From: Turnera subulata
Taxonomy: Eukaryota > Streptophyta > Magnoliopsida > Malpighiales > Passifloraceae
DNA length: 64,000 bases
Direction of reading: 5' to 3'
Assembly: GCA_028386065.3 (NCBI GenBank)
Contig: JAKUCV010003100.1
Coordinates: forward strand, 62,001-126,000
Shown here: piece by piece, positions 33,375 to 46,282 of the stretch
How positions within the stretch are numbered: position 1 is the first letter of the stretch
How the letters are laid out: each line of letters begins with the position of its first letter
Made by a program: the position numbers and the translations under genes
Notes under the pieces: model-generated
Seen by the model: the letters and a program-made list of their open reading frames with translations, nothing else
The model's database searches: none
Told to the model about the DNA's origin: nothing

Positions 33375-34925
33375 TGTTGGAACTAATGCCTCCTTGCTTC
33401 TTATAGGTTTTGATATTGACAAACTAATCAAGAAGCAAAAAGAAATGAAATCATTCAAGAGCAAAGGATCAAAGTAAATGAGCACAAGAATGAAGAGCCA
33501 AGAAAGAAGAGTTAGATTCAAAAATTGTACAAGGTATAACACTCAACTCTTCTAGGACATTGGCTCAAAATAAGATGAATTTTGCTCATGCATCACATAA
33601 CATATTTCCAAGCATAAAAATATTTTTCGAGCCATGAACATCGATGTTATGGATTTAAACATCGATGTTCATGCCTTTGAACAATTTTGCAAAACAGGCA
33701 GAAGGCTCAGAACATCGATGTTGGAATCCCAAACATCGATGTTCTTGGCTTCAACCATTTTTCCAAAAATTGGCAGTAGGCAAATAACATCGATGTTGGA
33801 ATCCATAACATCGATGTTCTAAAGACCGTTGCATTGAAAACAATCACAACATCGATGTTCTTTGTGTCAACATCGATGTTCTATAATGGTCAGTTTTAAT
33901 CGTTTTTCACAGAAGAAAAATAACATCGATGTTTGATTTAGAACATCGATGTTCTTCAAATTGAATCTTTAACTCTTGTTCACAGAAGCAAAATAACATC
34001 GATGTTGAAAAACTAAACATCGATGTTCTTCAATGATTAGTTTTCATTTCTTTTTCACAGAAGCAAAATAACATCGATGTTGGTTTTCAAACATCGATGT
34101 TCTTCATATGAAGGTTTAAAGGATTTTACAAAGAATCAAAATAACATCGATGTTGGGTTTGAAAACATCGATATTTTAGTTACCGTTAGTCCAATAATTC
34201 AAATTTACTGGACAAAACATCGATGTTGAGCCTGTAAACATCGATGTTATGGCCGTTATTTCTGACAACTTTTCATTACCCACTATGTCTTGTTTAAAGA
34301 TGTTTTCTTAAGTGGATCCTAAACGGCTATACATGTTTTTAGAGCTATAAATTATTCATTTACAGCTCTGATTACTAACTAATCAACTCTCTACATTCAT
34401 GCTATTCAATTATACATACATTACAATTCTTAATTGAGCCAATATCCTTTGAGGATTTGAGAGTTGCCTTTTAGAGCTTTACTTGTATACTCATATCTGC
34501 TCTTTGTGAGAGTTCTTTGCTTGAGTGATTGTATTGCTATACATCTTAAGGGAGGTTAGTTCCCCTGTTGAGATTCATAGGAAGAGGGTATATCTTCTCG
34601 TGTGAGAAGTCTTGAAGTGAGGTATCTTCAAGCAAGAGTGTTGAGGTTCATGTGACTTGAACTCTCAGGTTTAGAGTTTCTTGGGACTAGAACTCTAGGT
34701 TGTAACGGTTTGTTAAGCACCCGTAAGCTTAACGTAGATAGTGGAATCTTCAAGAGAGTCTCTTGAAGGACTGGATTAGCCACACAAGTAGTGTGTGTGT
34801 GTGAACCAGGATAAATTGCTTATGTCCTTCAATTGTTTCAATTCCGCATTTATTTCCTGCTTATTTCGTATTAGTCTGATAAACGCTATTCACCCCCCCT
34901 CTAGCGTAGGGCTATTGTTCTAACA
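33375..34925 (+). repeat. 3' LTR of Sirevirus-like element
   Basis: 1,551 bp, near-identical to the 5' LTR. It has the full palindrome pair at about 33925-33955 where the 5' LTR keeps only one copy. Confidence 0.92.
33637..34251. repeat. Palindrome array 6 (3' LTR)
   Basis: Nine pairs matching those of the 5' LTR. Sites changed in the 5' LTR (AACAACGATGTT, AATATCGATGTT) are perfect AACATCGATGTT here, and one site perfect there is AACATCGATATT here. Confidence 0.95.
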
Positions 34926-35607
34926 ACTGATTCCCCCCTCTCTTTTCATTTTCTTTTTTTTTTTCTTCCTTGAGGATGCGTCGTAACCGATCATCTAGTG
35001 GAATGGTGGAGAGCTTGGAACTTCCTTGCTTATGGCGACATCTTCAGGAGACGACTCAGCTTTGGCCCTTTTTCCACTTGCTAATGGAGGCATACCCCGA
35101 AAAGTTCTGAGGACAATGTTTCAAATAACTAGAGACGCTCTTTGACAAATACAACTCAAATCCGAACCTTATCATCCTCCTTTATTAACTTAGCCTAGAA
35201 ACCAAGATTATTTAGACCAAGCTCTCATTGAGTTACCTACGTACCAGTAAAAAAATGATGTCCAATAAATCAGGATCGAAAATTCTTTTAAAGTGTTTTC
35301 CCGGAGATTTTAAATGGCACATTGGTTGTGAAGTCATAAAATTCGTATCCTTTCTCTTTTTTGTTTTTTTTTGTTATTTTTTTTCTTTTGTTTGCTCCCA
35401 TTATTTTTTTTAGGAAGCTGATTTCACAAGCCAAGCTTTTGAATATAATTAGGACGAAACATAAGAATCTGAAATAAATTCGATTTACTGGATTAGGTCT
35501 TCATAGTTCATTTCATGGTTCCCAGGCTAAGTTAAGGAATTCCAACAACATTCAAAACATCATATTCTTAAATGAGAGGGCGAGAGCTTTCGTTCTTTTC
35601 ATGGAGG
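34926..35607 (+). other. Right flank of the Sirevirus-like element
   Basis: This begins with the ACTGA duplication and a pyrimidine tract. No gene is seen. The phrase 'aagctctcattgagttacctacgtacc' near 35220 resembles spacer sequence of Tat-lineage retrotransposons, so the element probably landed inside an older Tat-derived region. Confidence 0.4.
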
Positions 35608-37327
35608 CTAGACAACATCAGAAAAGAAAATATAATAATGAAAACCATCATTAAATTCAACCATGGCGGAGGCCCATACATCCCAACGTATCAAATCTGA
35701 AGGACTAGAAGCAAGATAGTCTAACTCAGGGAAAGGTAACTTATGAATTTTACTAGTAACACTAGCATGAAAAAGAGAAGGACTACACGATTTAGCTGAC
35801 ATAGGACGAGGCATGGCTGAGACGAGCATGCCATGGTGGCAGGGTCACACTGTGCACCTGAACAGGTGGGACTAGAAGGGATGTTGGATGCTGATAGTGG
35901 CCATTCTTACACGCCCGGGTGTATAAGACGGTCTTCTTGGTTAAATCCTTCGCAAGAAAATGGTTAGGTGGAAATTCAACATAAACATTGTTAGAGGAAG
36001 CAAACGAACTAACCGCGAGTAAATTATAAGTGGTACTGGGAATTTGAAGTAATTTATCAAGAGTATAGGAGACACCATGAATATGTAAAGTAGCAGAACT
36101 GACATGAGAAATTGGGAGAGAAGAGCCATTACCTAACATAACTTCCTTAGGACCTTGATATTCCGAGTGAATGGCAAGGTTATCCAATTGAGAAGTTAAG
36201 TGACGTGTGGTGCCACTGTCCATGTTCCACATGTAATTGGGATTGGCATTGGTGGTGGTGGTGGAAGTAAAGTTTCAGGAGGGGCAAGGAATACCACGAC
36301 TTGCAGACCCACACCTCAAAGTAGGACAAACTTGAGAGAGATACCCACAACTGCTACAGTTGTAACATTGTCGCCATGTTGAGTCAAGTGGTGCAGATTA
36401 AGTAGTCATAAAAGGAGAGCCAGGATATTGACCAAGCACAGATGGAGCTCGGGAAGGAGAGAACCCACGCTCTCGGTGCCGAGATCCGCGGCCATTGCCA
36501 TGACTGCAAGAATAGAAGTTAGGTTGAGGAATAGACTGACTATATTAGGAGGGAGGAACAAATTGAGGTTGCCCAAGGTGAGCCGTCGGAGCAACGGCGG
36601 CAGAATTTTTTTCTTCATCCATCTTTAAATTGCATTCCTCCTACAATAATATGCTATGTAGGCTATCATAATACAAATCAACATGGGTAGTATCAATTGA
36701 CCAAACAAAGGGACGATATGCAGGACAAGATTATAATCCGAAACAAGATGATGGAGAGCAGCCAGTTGGTTAGCAACAATTTTACCCTCTTGTAGATAAA
36801 CTTCTATGAAATCGGTGTCGCGAGAAAGAGTTGCTAATTTGTGCTTGAGGTCACGAATCTTTGGTTTCGAAGCTTTGCATATGTAGTACGAAGCTTTTTC
36901 CAAACAACATGAACAGTGTCAGCACTAACAATTTGTAGGAGGATGCTTTCTAAAATAGAATTGACAATCCATCTAAGATCAACCTGACCTTGTTGCAGCC
37001 CTATTGATAGGCTGGATTCGAAAAATTGTCGGCAAGGAACTGCAGAGGCGCGAGCAGAGAGTTTTCAATGAAGTGTTCCAGGTGATAGTCGCAAAGCAAG
37101 GGAAGAAACTGAGCACGCCACAATAGGTAATTGGTGGACATGAATTTAATAGAAATTTGGTGAGAAAGATTGTATGGAGGATTGGAAGTGGGAAGAGAAG
37201 GGGGCGAGCTCGACACGAGACCACGAGAGGTGGAGCTCTCGGCAGTTGGAGAAGAAGAAGAACAGGTACTCGAACCAGTTGACATGTCTTATTTTTATGC
37301 CATGGTTATGGTTTAGCTCCACTACCA
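35608..37327 (-). pseudogene. Ale/Retrofit-like copia fragment: gag, protease, start of integrase
   Basis: On the minus strand gag starts at ATG 37285, with a Ser-rich N-terminus and LSHQISIKFMSTNYLLWRAQ. It continues in other frames with KIRDLKHKLATLSRDTDFIE and GKIVANQLAALHHLVSDYN, the usual Gag of this copia lineage. Protease and pre-integrase lie at 36232-35792: MWNMDSGTTRHLTSQLDNLA (D-S-G), LGNGSSLPISHV, then LPPWHARLSHASS. A further piece, SKIHKLPFPELDY with LIRWDVWA, reaches about 35608, where the element is cut off. Several frameshifts separate the parts, and integrase core, RT and RNase H are absent. Confidence 0.82.
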
Positions 37328-38713
37328 TGTAATTCTCTGGTAAACGTGCATATATTATTGATATCACAAGTAGTATTCACATACAGCATGCATGTGACAC
37401 AATGATAAGTATACCCTCAATAACCCTAAACCTAGATAGACAACATTAATTACAAAATATATTACAATTATAACCATATCCTATCACCATAATTTTCTCA
37501 TTTTGATTAAAATAAAAATTTGAAAGTGGATTCTGACTCTTAAGTTTCAAAGACAAAGTAGTGTCTTTCCCTTGTGGTATCATATTATGCTTTATTTTTT
37601 AAAAAAAATATATATTAAAAAAAATAAATAAAGAAAGAAGTAATGTAATAACTTTAGAAAAAAATAAATAAAGAGGTAATGTAATAATTTTAGAGAAAAT
37701 AAAAAAATAAGAAAAATATACGGGTATAAAGTGGGATAGGGAATAGGTAAATCGATGGTTTAAGAGAAGTTTTAATTTATTGTTCCTTGCTAAACCAGAC
37801 AAAGCCAACCCTATAAAAAATTTACTAATAAAAAAATAAATCTCGAAGAAAATCTATATGATATCTATATAATACTCATGTGGACGAAATATTCTTAGCC
37901 TAAACTGGCCTAAAAATATACCTTTCTTTGCTTCTCAATCCAAACCCGATCTACCGATTCTATAAACGGGAACGAAATTTTGTTAAAAAAAAAAACAAAT
38001 AGTTGTTGGATTTGAGAAAAAATAATTGGCACAAAAAGATAAATTCATGTATAAATTTTTAAAATTTAGGAAAGAAATCTTCAAAGGGAAAAATTTTTTA
38101 GTTAGTATTTGTGGGTAACCCATTTACACTAATTTGGTAGTCTTACCTAATTAATTAGCAATAATGTTCTTTGGGAAAGGGTTCCTCTTAATTAATTTTT
38201 TTCCTTTGAGTTATCATGTTAATCATTGGTGCATTGTTCAATTTCTGATAAATGAAAAATTTAAGTCAAATAATTATTTCATTTATTTTATAGATTTCTA
38301 TATTGTAGACTTCTCATTGATTTGAAAAATTTTTCCACATATCTACCTGATTTTGCAACTATTTTTTATTCAGTTACTCCATATCACTTTATAGTAATTA
38401 AATTTGATAACCGTTTTGGAAAAAAATTATACAATCCATGATTACTGTTGATTTTTAAGAATGCAGTGCTTATGGCTAATTAATTAAGTAAATTGATGGC
38501 TACTAGTTTTGTTTTTAACTCAAATTTCTCAATATGTTTTGATTCTTTTAAAAACTCCCTATGCCACGTGTCTTTTTGTGTGATGTTACGTGTTTAGATA
38601 GTAGAACGTTTTGAGGAAGACCTCTACAATTACATAGTAAACTAGACAGACCCCTCGCATTGCTTCGAGAACACGTATAAGGATCAGAGAACGGATCGAA
38701 AATCATTATCAAC
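37328..38713 (-). other. Probable LTR remnant, then AT-rich DNA
   Basis: At 37316-37330 the minus strand reads ATTACATGGTAGTGGAGC, an LTR end (TTACA) followed by a tRNA-Met type primer site, so the 5' LTR of the copia fragment begins at 37328. Its outer end is not clear. From about 37560 the sequence is very AT-rich with no gene or terminal repeat that I can support. The last five bases (TCAAC) are the left duplication of the next element. Confidence 0.5.
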
Positions 38714-39157
38714 TGATGATTTATGGGTGGAAGACACTATGATTCACCCACTAATCTAATAGTGGTAGACACTATAATCCACTCACTAATGAATAATTAT
38801 AGTGGTGGACACTATAACAACCACTAATCATAATGGACAACAATAATCTAATGAGGATTTGTGCTCCTCCTTGCTATAAAAACTAAGGACGAAGCTGCTC
38901 CTCAACACACAAAAAACACACAACAAGCAGACTACTCTCCAAGTGTTTTGTAACACTAAAACACTTCTTCATACACTATAGGGCATCTAGGTTGTGGTAT
39001 TAGGGTATTTTACTTGTAATCGTACCCACGATCAACACAACGACACAGAGGAACATGAAGATCTTGGCTCCAAATAAAGAGATAAGTTTTCTTCCTTATT
39101 CAATATTTCCGCTGTGCATGTATTGCTTATGTATTAAACATGTAATAATTACTAACA
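38714..39157 (+). repeat. 5' LTR
   Basis: 444 bp. It contains three copies of a 'gtggaagacactat/gtggtagacactataa' theme near its start and a TATA box (GCTATAAAAAC) at about 38873. Confidence 0.88.
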
Positions 39158-39171
39158 TTGGTAGCGGAGCA
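39158..39171 (+). promoter_or_regulatory. Primer-binding site
   Basis: TTGGTAGCGGAGCA immediately follows the LTR end ACTAACA. Confidence 0.65.
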
Positions 39172-39539
39172 TGTTTTCTTATTCCCTGTTTTATGAACTT
39201 TTAAGACTAGTGGAATAATCCTGCTTCTTCTGGAAACGGAAATTCCTTTCAATACTTGTATGCCTATTTAATATATGTGATTAATATGCATGAATAATCA
39301 AAATCCATTTATGATTATTGACACTGCCAAATAAAACAATCTGTTTGTTTTTTTTTCCTATGTGCAAAGAATGATGAGTGTTTGTGTGTATTACAAACCA
39401 CAAAGAAATTTAGACCCATTTATGAACTCACTAACACATGCAGCCACAAATGATTAATTTATGTAATTAATCTGAAATTGTTTCGTTTTCTTTGTGCAAA
39501 CGAATTGGTAATTCTCTGTGAATCAACCAACATGTGCAA

Positions 39540-40190
39540 TTAATTGAGAGAGAGTCTCATACCCGGAAACCCACCTCGAGACCATGGAAGAGAAGTGGGT
39601 AGTGGCCTGCAGTGGTCGGCTTCGGGCGGTGATGCGGTGAGGCAAGGCAGGGGATACACGGCTCTGTGCTCGCTGCTCCCTCTCCCTCTCCATCTTCTCC
39701 AGCGACGGGGCAAAAAGAGGCGGAGGAGTGCTTGTGGTGTTCGTCGCCACGGCCGACTTGTTTTCAGGCGGCGGCAGTGGACGTTGAGGGCTGCGTTGGT
39801 CGCGCCCATACCCTCCTCTTCCGGCAGTGTGCGACGGCTTTCGGCGGTGGTTGAAGATAGGGACGAAGGAGGCAGAGTCGCCTTCGTCTGCGGCTTCTGT
39901 CGCTCCTCTCGTGGCTGCGTTCGGTTGCTGACGGCGGATTGAGGAAGCGAGGGGTGGTTTTGACGTGCTGCGGGTCCGCGCCTCCACTCCTCCACCAGCA
40001 ATCTATCTGCGGCGGCGTTCGTCGCTGCTGCATACAATGGCTCGATCTCCTCTAGTGGCGCCGGCGGCCTTCGTGGTAGCCGTGGTCTTCATCTCCAGCC
40101 GTGTTGCGTTTTTTTTTTTTTTTCTCTCCTGATCTCTTTCTCTGTGAGAGAGATGAAGAAGAATTCTAAAAAAAAATGTGTGTAATGTTA
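39540..40190 (-). other. GC-rich block with gene-like minus-strand composition
   Basis: Within an AT-rich element these roughly 650 bp are GC-rich, with open frames on both strands. On the minus strand an AG-rich leader (CTCTCACAGAGAAAGAGATC) precedes an ATG encoding MKTTATTKAAGATRGDRAIV and a stop. No domain is recognised, and the products are low-complexity (Arg, Ala, Pro). It could be a captured host 5' exon, a nested LTR fragment or element leader. Confidence 0.35.
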
Positions 40191-40529
40191 ATGTAATGTC
40201 GGTAGGTGGTTCAACCGCTCCCGGCCGAACCAAATCGGGTTAGTACTCGGGTCGTATTTTGTATGCGAACAGTATCTAAAAATGTATTATGTATGCGAGT
40301 CGTATTTTGTATACGTACCGTATCTGAAGCATATGTTGAGCCGAGCTGTTTTTTGGCTGGGCCGAGCCGAGTCTTTTTTGGTCGAAAAATTTCTAATTCA
40401 TTTTGTATGGGCTGGAAAACTTGTGGGCTCTTATAAACAATATTGGACTGTCCTAATTTGATGAGTTCAAGTGGTATATTATTATTCACAATAATTATTA
40501 TACAAATAAATTAGAGGAATTGTTTCTTT

Positions 40530-41260
40530 AATTTATGATTGAATGTTTTTTTTGTCTAACTATGTGTTAGATGGTTAAGAAATTAAATACATTCAATCGT
40601 ATTAGATAATTATATGTTAATTATCTAGTATGTATAAAATAATTTTTTAAAGAATAAGTTTCTTTAAATACATGGTTGGTTGTTATTTTATTTTAGTCAT
40701 AACTATGTGTTACATGTTAAATAAAATAAAGTCATTCATGTTATATAATTATATGTTAATTATCTAGTTTGTGAAAAATAATATTTATTTTAAAGAATAA
40801 GTTTCTTTAATATGATTAACTGTTTGTTTTAATCTAACTATGTGTTAGATGATAAATAAAAAATAATTAAGTGCCTTCAATAATTATTTGTTAATTATCT
40901 AGTTTATGAAAATAAATTATTAAAGATTGAGTTTCTTTAATAAATTATTAATTGTTAGTTTTTATTTAAGTTTAACTATGTGTTAGACATTAAATAAAAT
41001 AATAATTACTCTCAATAATATGAGATAAAGAATGAATTTGTTTAATAATTAATTAGTTGCTATTGTCGTTTGGGGATATAACTCTGTGTTATCTCCTTTA
41101 ATAAAATCGTTAATTATCTATTGGAGAATAAGTTCTCTTTAATATAAATTGATAGCTAATTTTATTCTTGAATTTGACTAAGTGTTGATGTTTAGAATAA
41201 AATAAGTGCTCTCAATAAAATTAGATAATTATGTCTTAATTATCTTTCTCTCACATAAGG
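40530..41260. repeat. Degenerate tandem array, units about 95-143 bp
   Basis: Six units recur, anchored by 'aactatgtgttaga' (near 40561, 40704, 40839, 40977, 41083, 41178) followed by 'ttaattatctag' and 'aagaataagtttctttaa'. The array is AT-rich and non-coding, in the leader side of the element. Confidence 0.8.
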
Positions 41261-41639
41261 AAAATTTTGTTTTTTTTTTAATTCCTAGTGGGAGTTAAAA
41301 TGCCTTTATACTGTTGAATATTATACAATAGTTAATTATTCTTTTAGGCATGAATGATGGTGCACTTTGATGGGTTTTTGATTTCATGCTTAGAAGTATA
41401 TTGGCTATTTATTTTATTTATTGTATAAAACATGAGTTATTCTTGTATATATGATGTGGTATCCTCTGTGGACTTATGCGATTTTATTTAACTTTAATGC
41501 AATGTGTTATAGTTTATTATTGACTGTTGTAAGAAATAATATCATCATTAAACCTCATGAGTTGAGAAATTTTTTATGATGGTATTTTTAATGTTTTGAA
41601 TGCATAAAAATCCAATATTTGGATTAATGTAATATTTTA

Positions 41640-44600
41640 TGCTCGGAAAAACCATAAAGGGTGAGCCTAAAAGGGTAGAGAAAAACCTATAGCTTGTGGG
41701 CAAGAGGGAGTAATTCTTTCATGCACTATGTGTGTGGCAATCAGGATCCAAAATTTTTGTAACTTTTGGACTACCTTTAAAATTAAGTTTGGCGGTGTAT
41801 CTTTAACCAAACTTAGACAGTAATAAGTGATAATGGTCACCTACTTGGTAAAGAACAAAGATGTTCCAACTGTCATTTATTTTTACCACTACTTCTGACA
41901 ATGTTATTTGTCATTTTTGAGTAAGATGTGGAACACCTGTGGGTGCCCAATAGGACTACTGAAAAAAGTGCCTTTGTGGCTGAAAATACTTATATTGGTA
42001 ATAGTACTAATTCCTAAGTATAAGTCTTTTTTACAACACTGGCAAAAATCAAAGAAGGTTCAAAATAAATTTAATGGTGATAATGAAAAAAAGTTTCTAC
42101 TTATCCAGATGCTAGAAACAAGATAAAGCTGAGTGCTTTAATTGTGGATAATAAATGTATTTTTGGTGCTTTGTGCATCACTTTTTAGAAGGTGTGTCTT
42201 TCTTAAAATACAGACAGTTTGGTACTGTTTGTTACTTGAATCAATTATCAATTGGATAGTTGATTCAGTATCCACAAATTGTGTAATAAATGATCCAGGA
42301 TCACTTATATACAATTGTCAAATATCGGTTGAATCAAAGTAAGTTCATGTAGGAAACTGACTATCAGGAGAAAGTTAAAGGACTAGACTGGTTGTGTAAC
42401 CGTCAAAATCCTAAACCTACATGATATATATTTTATTCATCGAACATGACAAACCTTGCATCTAGTGGGAGTAGAATTGTTCTACTGTACTAACCTTTAT
42501 GGGTATGTTTATCTTGTTTTTCTGGATAATAAATATGTTTCAAATAGTTCCAGACTTTCCCCTATTTATATCTTCATTCTATATGAATGATTATGTGAAT
42601 GTATGTCATTCTATTTTTGATCATGCGGATCAATAAAGAATGAACCGTCTCATCAATGCGGGCTTGATGGGTTCAATTTCAAGACTAAACTTCATTTGTG
42701 TGAGTTCTTTCCTGAGGGGAAGGTGACAACATAATCATTCTGAATTACACTACAGAACAAAATATCATTTGCAATTAATCCATTTTGACATATGTGGTCA
42801 AATTAAATGTGAGGGCAAGGCATGTTGCCTACTATTTCATCACTCTTATCAATTTTCCATAAGTCTTGGGCTATTAAGTGCCATTGACGGTTTATGAACC
42901 ATGTGGAAAATTAGCTTGATAGTTGTATCAAAGCAGTTGGCTTGAGCCATGATATTTGTATGATTGGTTCATATAAATAAGTGATGAAGTAGGATTAGTT
43001 GAATAGTTAACTAATCTCAAAACTCCACAACAAATGTTTTTATGGAGAGAAGAATTTGATTCTTCTACTGATCAGGTTTATGGTAATCTGATGCCCTCCA
43101 AAATATTCTTGAAAAAAAAATTGTGTTTTTTTAAGAAAAGTCAATATAGGAAACAATTGATCTCTATGTGAGATATATGATCAAGAGTAATGCATTAGGA
43201 TAAATCAATTGATTATTAATGAGTTCACCAGAATCTTGATCATAGTGGGAGCAAATTGGATTACAATGAATTTGTTTTATTAAATCCAATACCTCGAAAA
43301 GTGGTCACGGTATGGAACCGAGACGACACTTTAGATCGTTGGTGCTAATCAAGAGTACCGAAAGGCTCTCAATGTGTAACCACTTTTTGTAGAGGGGAAC
43401 TTAAAAGGTTGTTTCTTCTAAGACTAATAATGAATGGATTATGACAGCGTGAGTTGTACTTCATGCAATCAAAAAAAAATGAGTGTTGGTAAAAGATGTA
43501 AGGCTTTTGGGAACACATGGGTTCTCCAAACATCATGCTAAGTGCTGATGAGCCAATGGATGTTTTTTATCTCGAATTACATCAAGTGGATGCAAGAATT
43601 ATCTTTCCTTAGTAGAAAATTAGAAGGAAATTTACATGCAACAAACTGTGGGTTTTTGCTGTAAAAGGGCAAGGATACTTCGTGTATTGCCTATTTAGTC
43701 CATTTGTGGAATCTGTAATTCTTCTACATAATGTTTTTTAAGGTTTTGTGTAACCAAGACATCTTCATTTTTGTAATGATAGATGATGACCATTATATCG
43801 AGATCAACTAGTCATAAGTGACTCTATTACCTTACGTCCATGTCACGTTGTTCGCTGAAAATTATAAGAATTTCCTTGTATCTATACTCTTAGTTGTCCT
43901 TCATTTTTGGAAATGTAGGACATAGAGGGGGAATTGCATACACTTTGAGGATCATGATCCTTGGATTTTTGTATGCATGACTCTAAGCCTATAGAAACAT
44001 TTATTGCCGAGGGCAATAACCTGAGCCAACAATAGTGTTATCAAACTCAAATAATGCTTGGCAATTGTGCCTTCTTCTAATGTCATGAGAGTCTAGTATA
44101 TACTTTATTGTATACCAGACAAGATATTTGTTATCTTGTTGAAATGGTAAATAGTTACCAACTCAATCTTGGATATGACAATTAGATGACTGTCAAGGAA
44201 ATACCATGGTATTTCAGAGTATGATAAACTACATTATAAGCTTTCAAGAGATAAATTCTGCTTCAAAACTTATATGCATGTTGACTATAGTGGTGATCAT
44301 GGACTATATGTAGTCATACCTTCTTGTCAAACATGGTCTTGTCAATGATAGGAATTGAATTTATAATTCTATCATCGGTTGTACAAAACTATATGGCTAA
44401 AATAGTTTAGTCATTAGGGATAATGCATGCGACATGGTTCCCTTATTGATTTTCTATTGTGATAATCATGCAGTGATATTCCTATGGGAGGAATTGGTGG
44501 CAATATGACAAGACAGAAACACATTGATATTTCACATAAGGAAGTGAATGTAAAGTATATTCCTGCTGGTGATATGTTGGTACAAAGTCACCAAACCTAT

Positions 44601-45840
44601 TTTGGAAAGACTCCTTTGTTAGTCAAATGGAGCAAATAGTTTTAGTAGGAATTAAATACAACATTCTCTATTATTGTTCTTTCCCTTAACTTTATATTCA
44701 CAATAAATCATTGGATTTATACAGTGTCGTTTTGTGTAAACGTTCATATGTACAGAATACATGTTATGTACATGTGTGGACATATGCTGGGTGCATATGA
44801 AGGGATGAGAGGCTTAGTGCCAAGCTCATCAAAAGGTATGTCTAACAGACAGGTTAGCTCTCTCACACGAGTAACCATCTCTATGACTAGGTGGGTCATA
44901 GGGGTAAGACAGTTTTAAGTCAAGAATAAGTTGAGTACTTATTCTGTAAGAGCCTGACTTAAAACATATTGTCGCCTTGATATTGGTCAAGATGAGGTTA
45001 GTCATGATTAACCGAAGATAAAACGAAGTAATGTTTTATCTTGTTTGTTCAAAGGCTAGGTAGGGTTCTGTTGGAAAACGGTAGAGTGGTGGACCCAAGT
45101 TAAACACTAGGTGTGTTTGAACTATTACCTACATAGTATTATTAATGACATATACTCCACTAAGGGATGGAGAAAATATTGTGGCACATGAATTCATACC
45201 ATGTGTGCTTTGTGACCGATTAAGAAGTAGGAAATATGATCTCATTTTCTTACTGTGTGAGCCTTGAGAAATTATTAATAATTCCTCACAGGCGCCCTTA
45301 GGGACCTTTTACTACTACTTGAAACCTTAGTTTGGTGTTGCTATCTTGGTTGTATTCTGAATGTCCATGAGTGATTCGGCCTAAACGGGATATGTCAGAA
45401 AAGCAGCTGAGCTAAAATGTAGAGTTTTGAGTAAAAGGGAAGATCATTGAGTGTTGCATTTTTTCTTTGTGTTCGCAATGTGGCCACTTATGTTTTTCAG
45501 TAAAACATAATTGTGAATACATATAGAGAATTGGGATCTGTGTTTCTCTTAAATGCAACTAAATGTATCTGGGGAGCTTACATACTTACTCTACTTGAAC
45601 TACTGTATACTCTTAACAGATTTACAATATAGTTCTCTACTTGAGCTATCGTACACTCCTAACAGATGTACAATAAAGAGCTCTTACTGTTATGTTGGTC
45701 GCACGACCTATTTGCCCGTATGAAATGTTTTGAAGATGTAGATGGATGTGTCCATCGAGTGAGAGTTGAGGATGTTGTTTCCATTATGAGGATCTCATGA
45801 TTATGTTCATGAGCATTTTCCATTGTGTGTGAGTGGGAGA
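41640..45840 (+). pseudogene. Remnant of copia pol
   Basis: No frame longer than about 70 codons is convincing. Traces fit a copia order: a C-F-N-C-G-like zinc-knuckle echo near 42135; a segment near 44140 echoing the RT/RNase H region; and at 44521-44590 HIDISHKEVNVKYIPAGDML, which matches the C-terminal end of copia RNase H (usual theme K-H-I-D...YIPT-DMLADILTKP). The element was probably mobilised in trans or is old. Confidence 0.5.
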
Positions 45841-46282
45841 TGATGATTTTTAGGTGGAAGACACTATGATTCACCCACTAATCTAATAGTGGTAGACACT
45901 ATAATCCACCCACTAATGAATAATTATAGTGGTGGACACTATAACAACCACTAATCATAATGGACAGCAATAATCTAATGAGGATTTGTGCTCCTCCTTG
46001 CTATAAAAAACAAGGAGGAAGTTGCTCCTCAACACACAAAAAACACACAATAAGCAGAATACTCTCCAAGTGTTTTGTAACACAAACACTTCTTCATACA
46101 CTATAGGGCATCTAGGTTGTGGTATTAGGGTATTTTTCTTGTAATCATACCCACAATCAACACAACGACACAGAGGAACATGAAGATTTTGGCTCCAAAC
46201 AAAGAGATAAGTTTTCTTCCTTATTCAATATTTCCGCTGTGCATGTATTGTTTATGTATTAAACATGTAATAATTCCTAACA
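45841..46282 (+). repeat. 3' LTR
   Basis: 442 bp, a near copy of 38714-39157, preceded by the polypurine tract GTGAGTGGGAGA. Confidence 0.88.

Larger units (their letters stand above)
25923..34925 (+). mobile_element. Sirevirus-like copia element without pol, full ends
   Basis: LTRs at 25923-27452 and 33375-34925 both run TGTTGGAACTAATGCC...TTGTTCTAACA, and the element is flanked by ACTGA on each side (25918-25922 and 34926-34930). A primer-binding site follows the left LTR. Several GGGGGAA polypurine tracts precede the right LTR, which with a long coiled-coil Gag and an extra 3' ORF is a hallmark of Sireviruses. Integrase, RT and RNase H are absent. Only a protease stub follows gag, and the gap is filled by palindrome arrays and a minus-strand unit. 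The LTRs are nearly identical, so the insertion looks recent. Transposition would need enzymes from a related element. Confidence 0.9.
38714..46282 (+). mobile_element. Decayed Ty1/copia element with matching LTRs and TSD
   Basis: LTRs at 38714-39157 (444 bp) and 45841-46282 (442 bp) both run TGATGATTT...CCTAACA/ACTAACA and are highly similar. Target duplications TCAAC lie at 38709-38713 and 46283-46287. A primer site (TTGGTAGCGGAGC) follows the left LTR, and a polypurine tract (GTGAGTGGGAGA) precedes the right one. The internal region is heavily decayed or was never coding: no long frames, a GC-rich block, a tandem array, and only a trace of pol near its 3' end. Confidence 0.9.

Noticed and set aside
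39523..40037. Five overlapping Arg/Pro-rich frames as a host gene
   Set aside because: Frames on both strands are open because of GC richness; no recognised domain or splice structure. Kept only as a GC-rich block.
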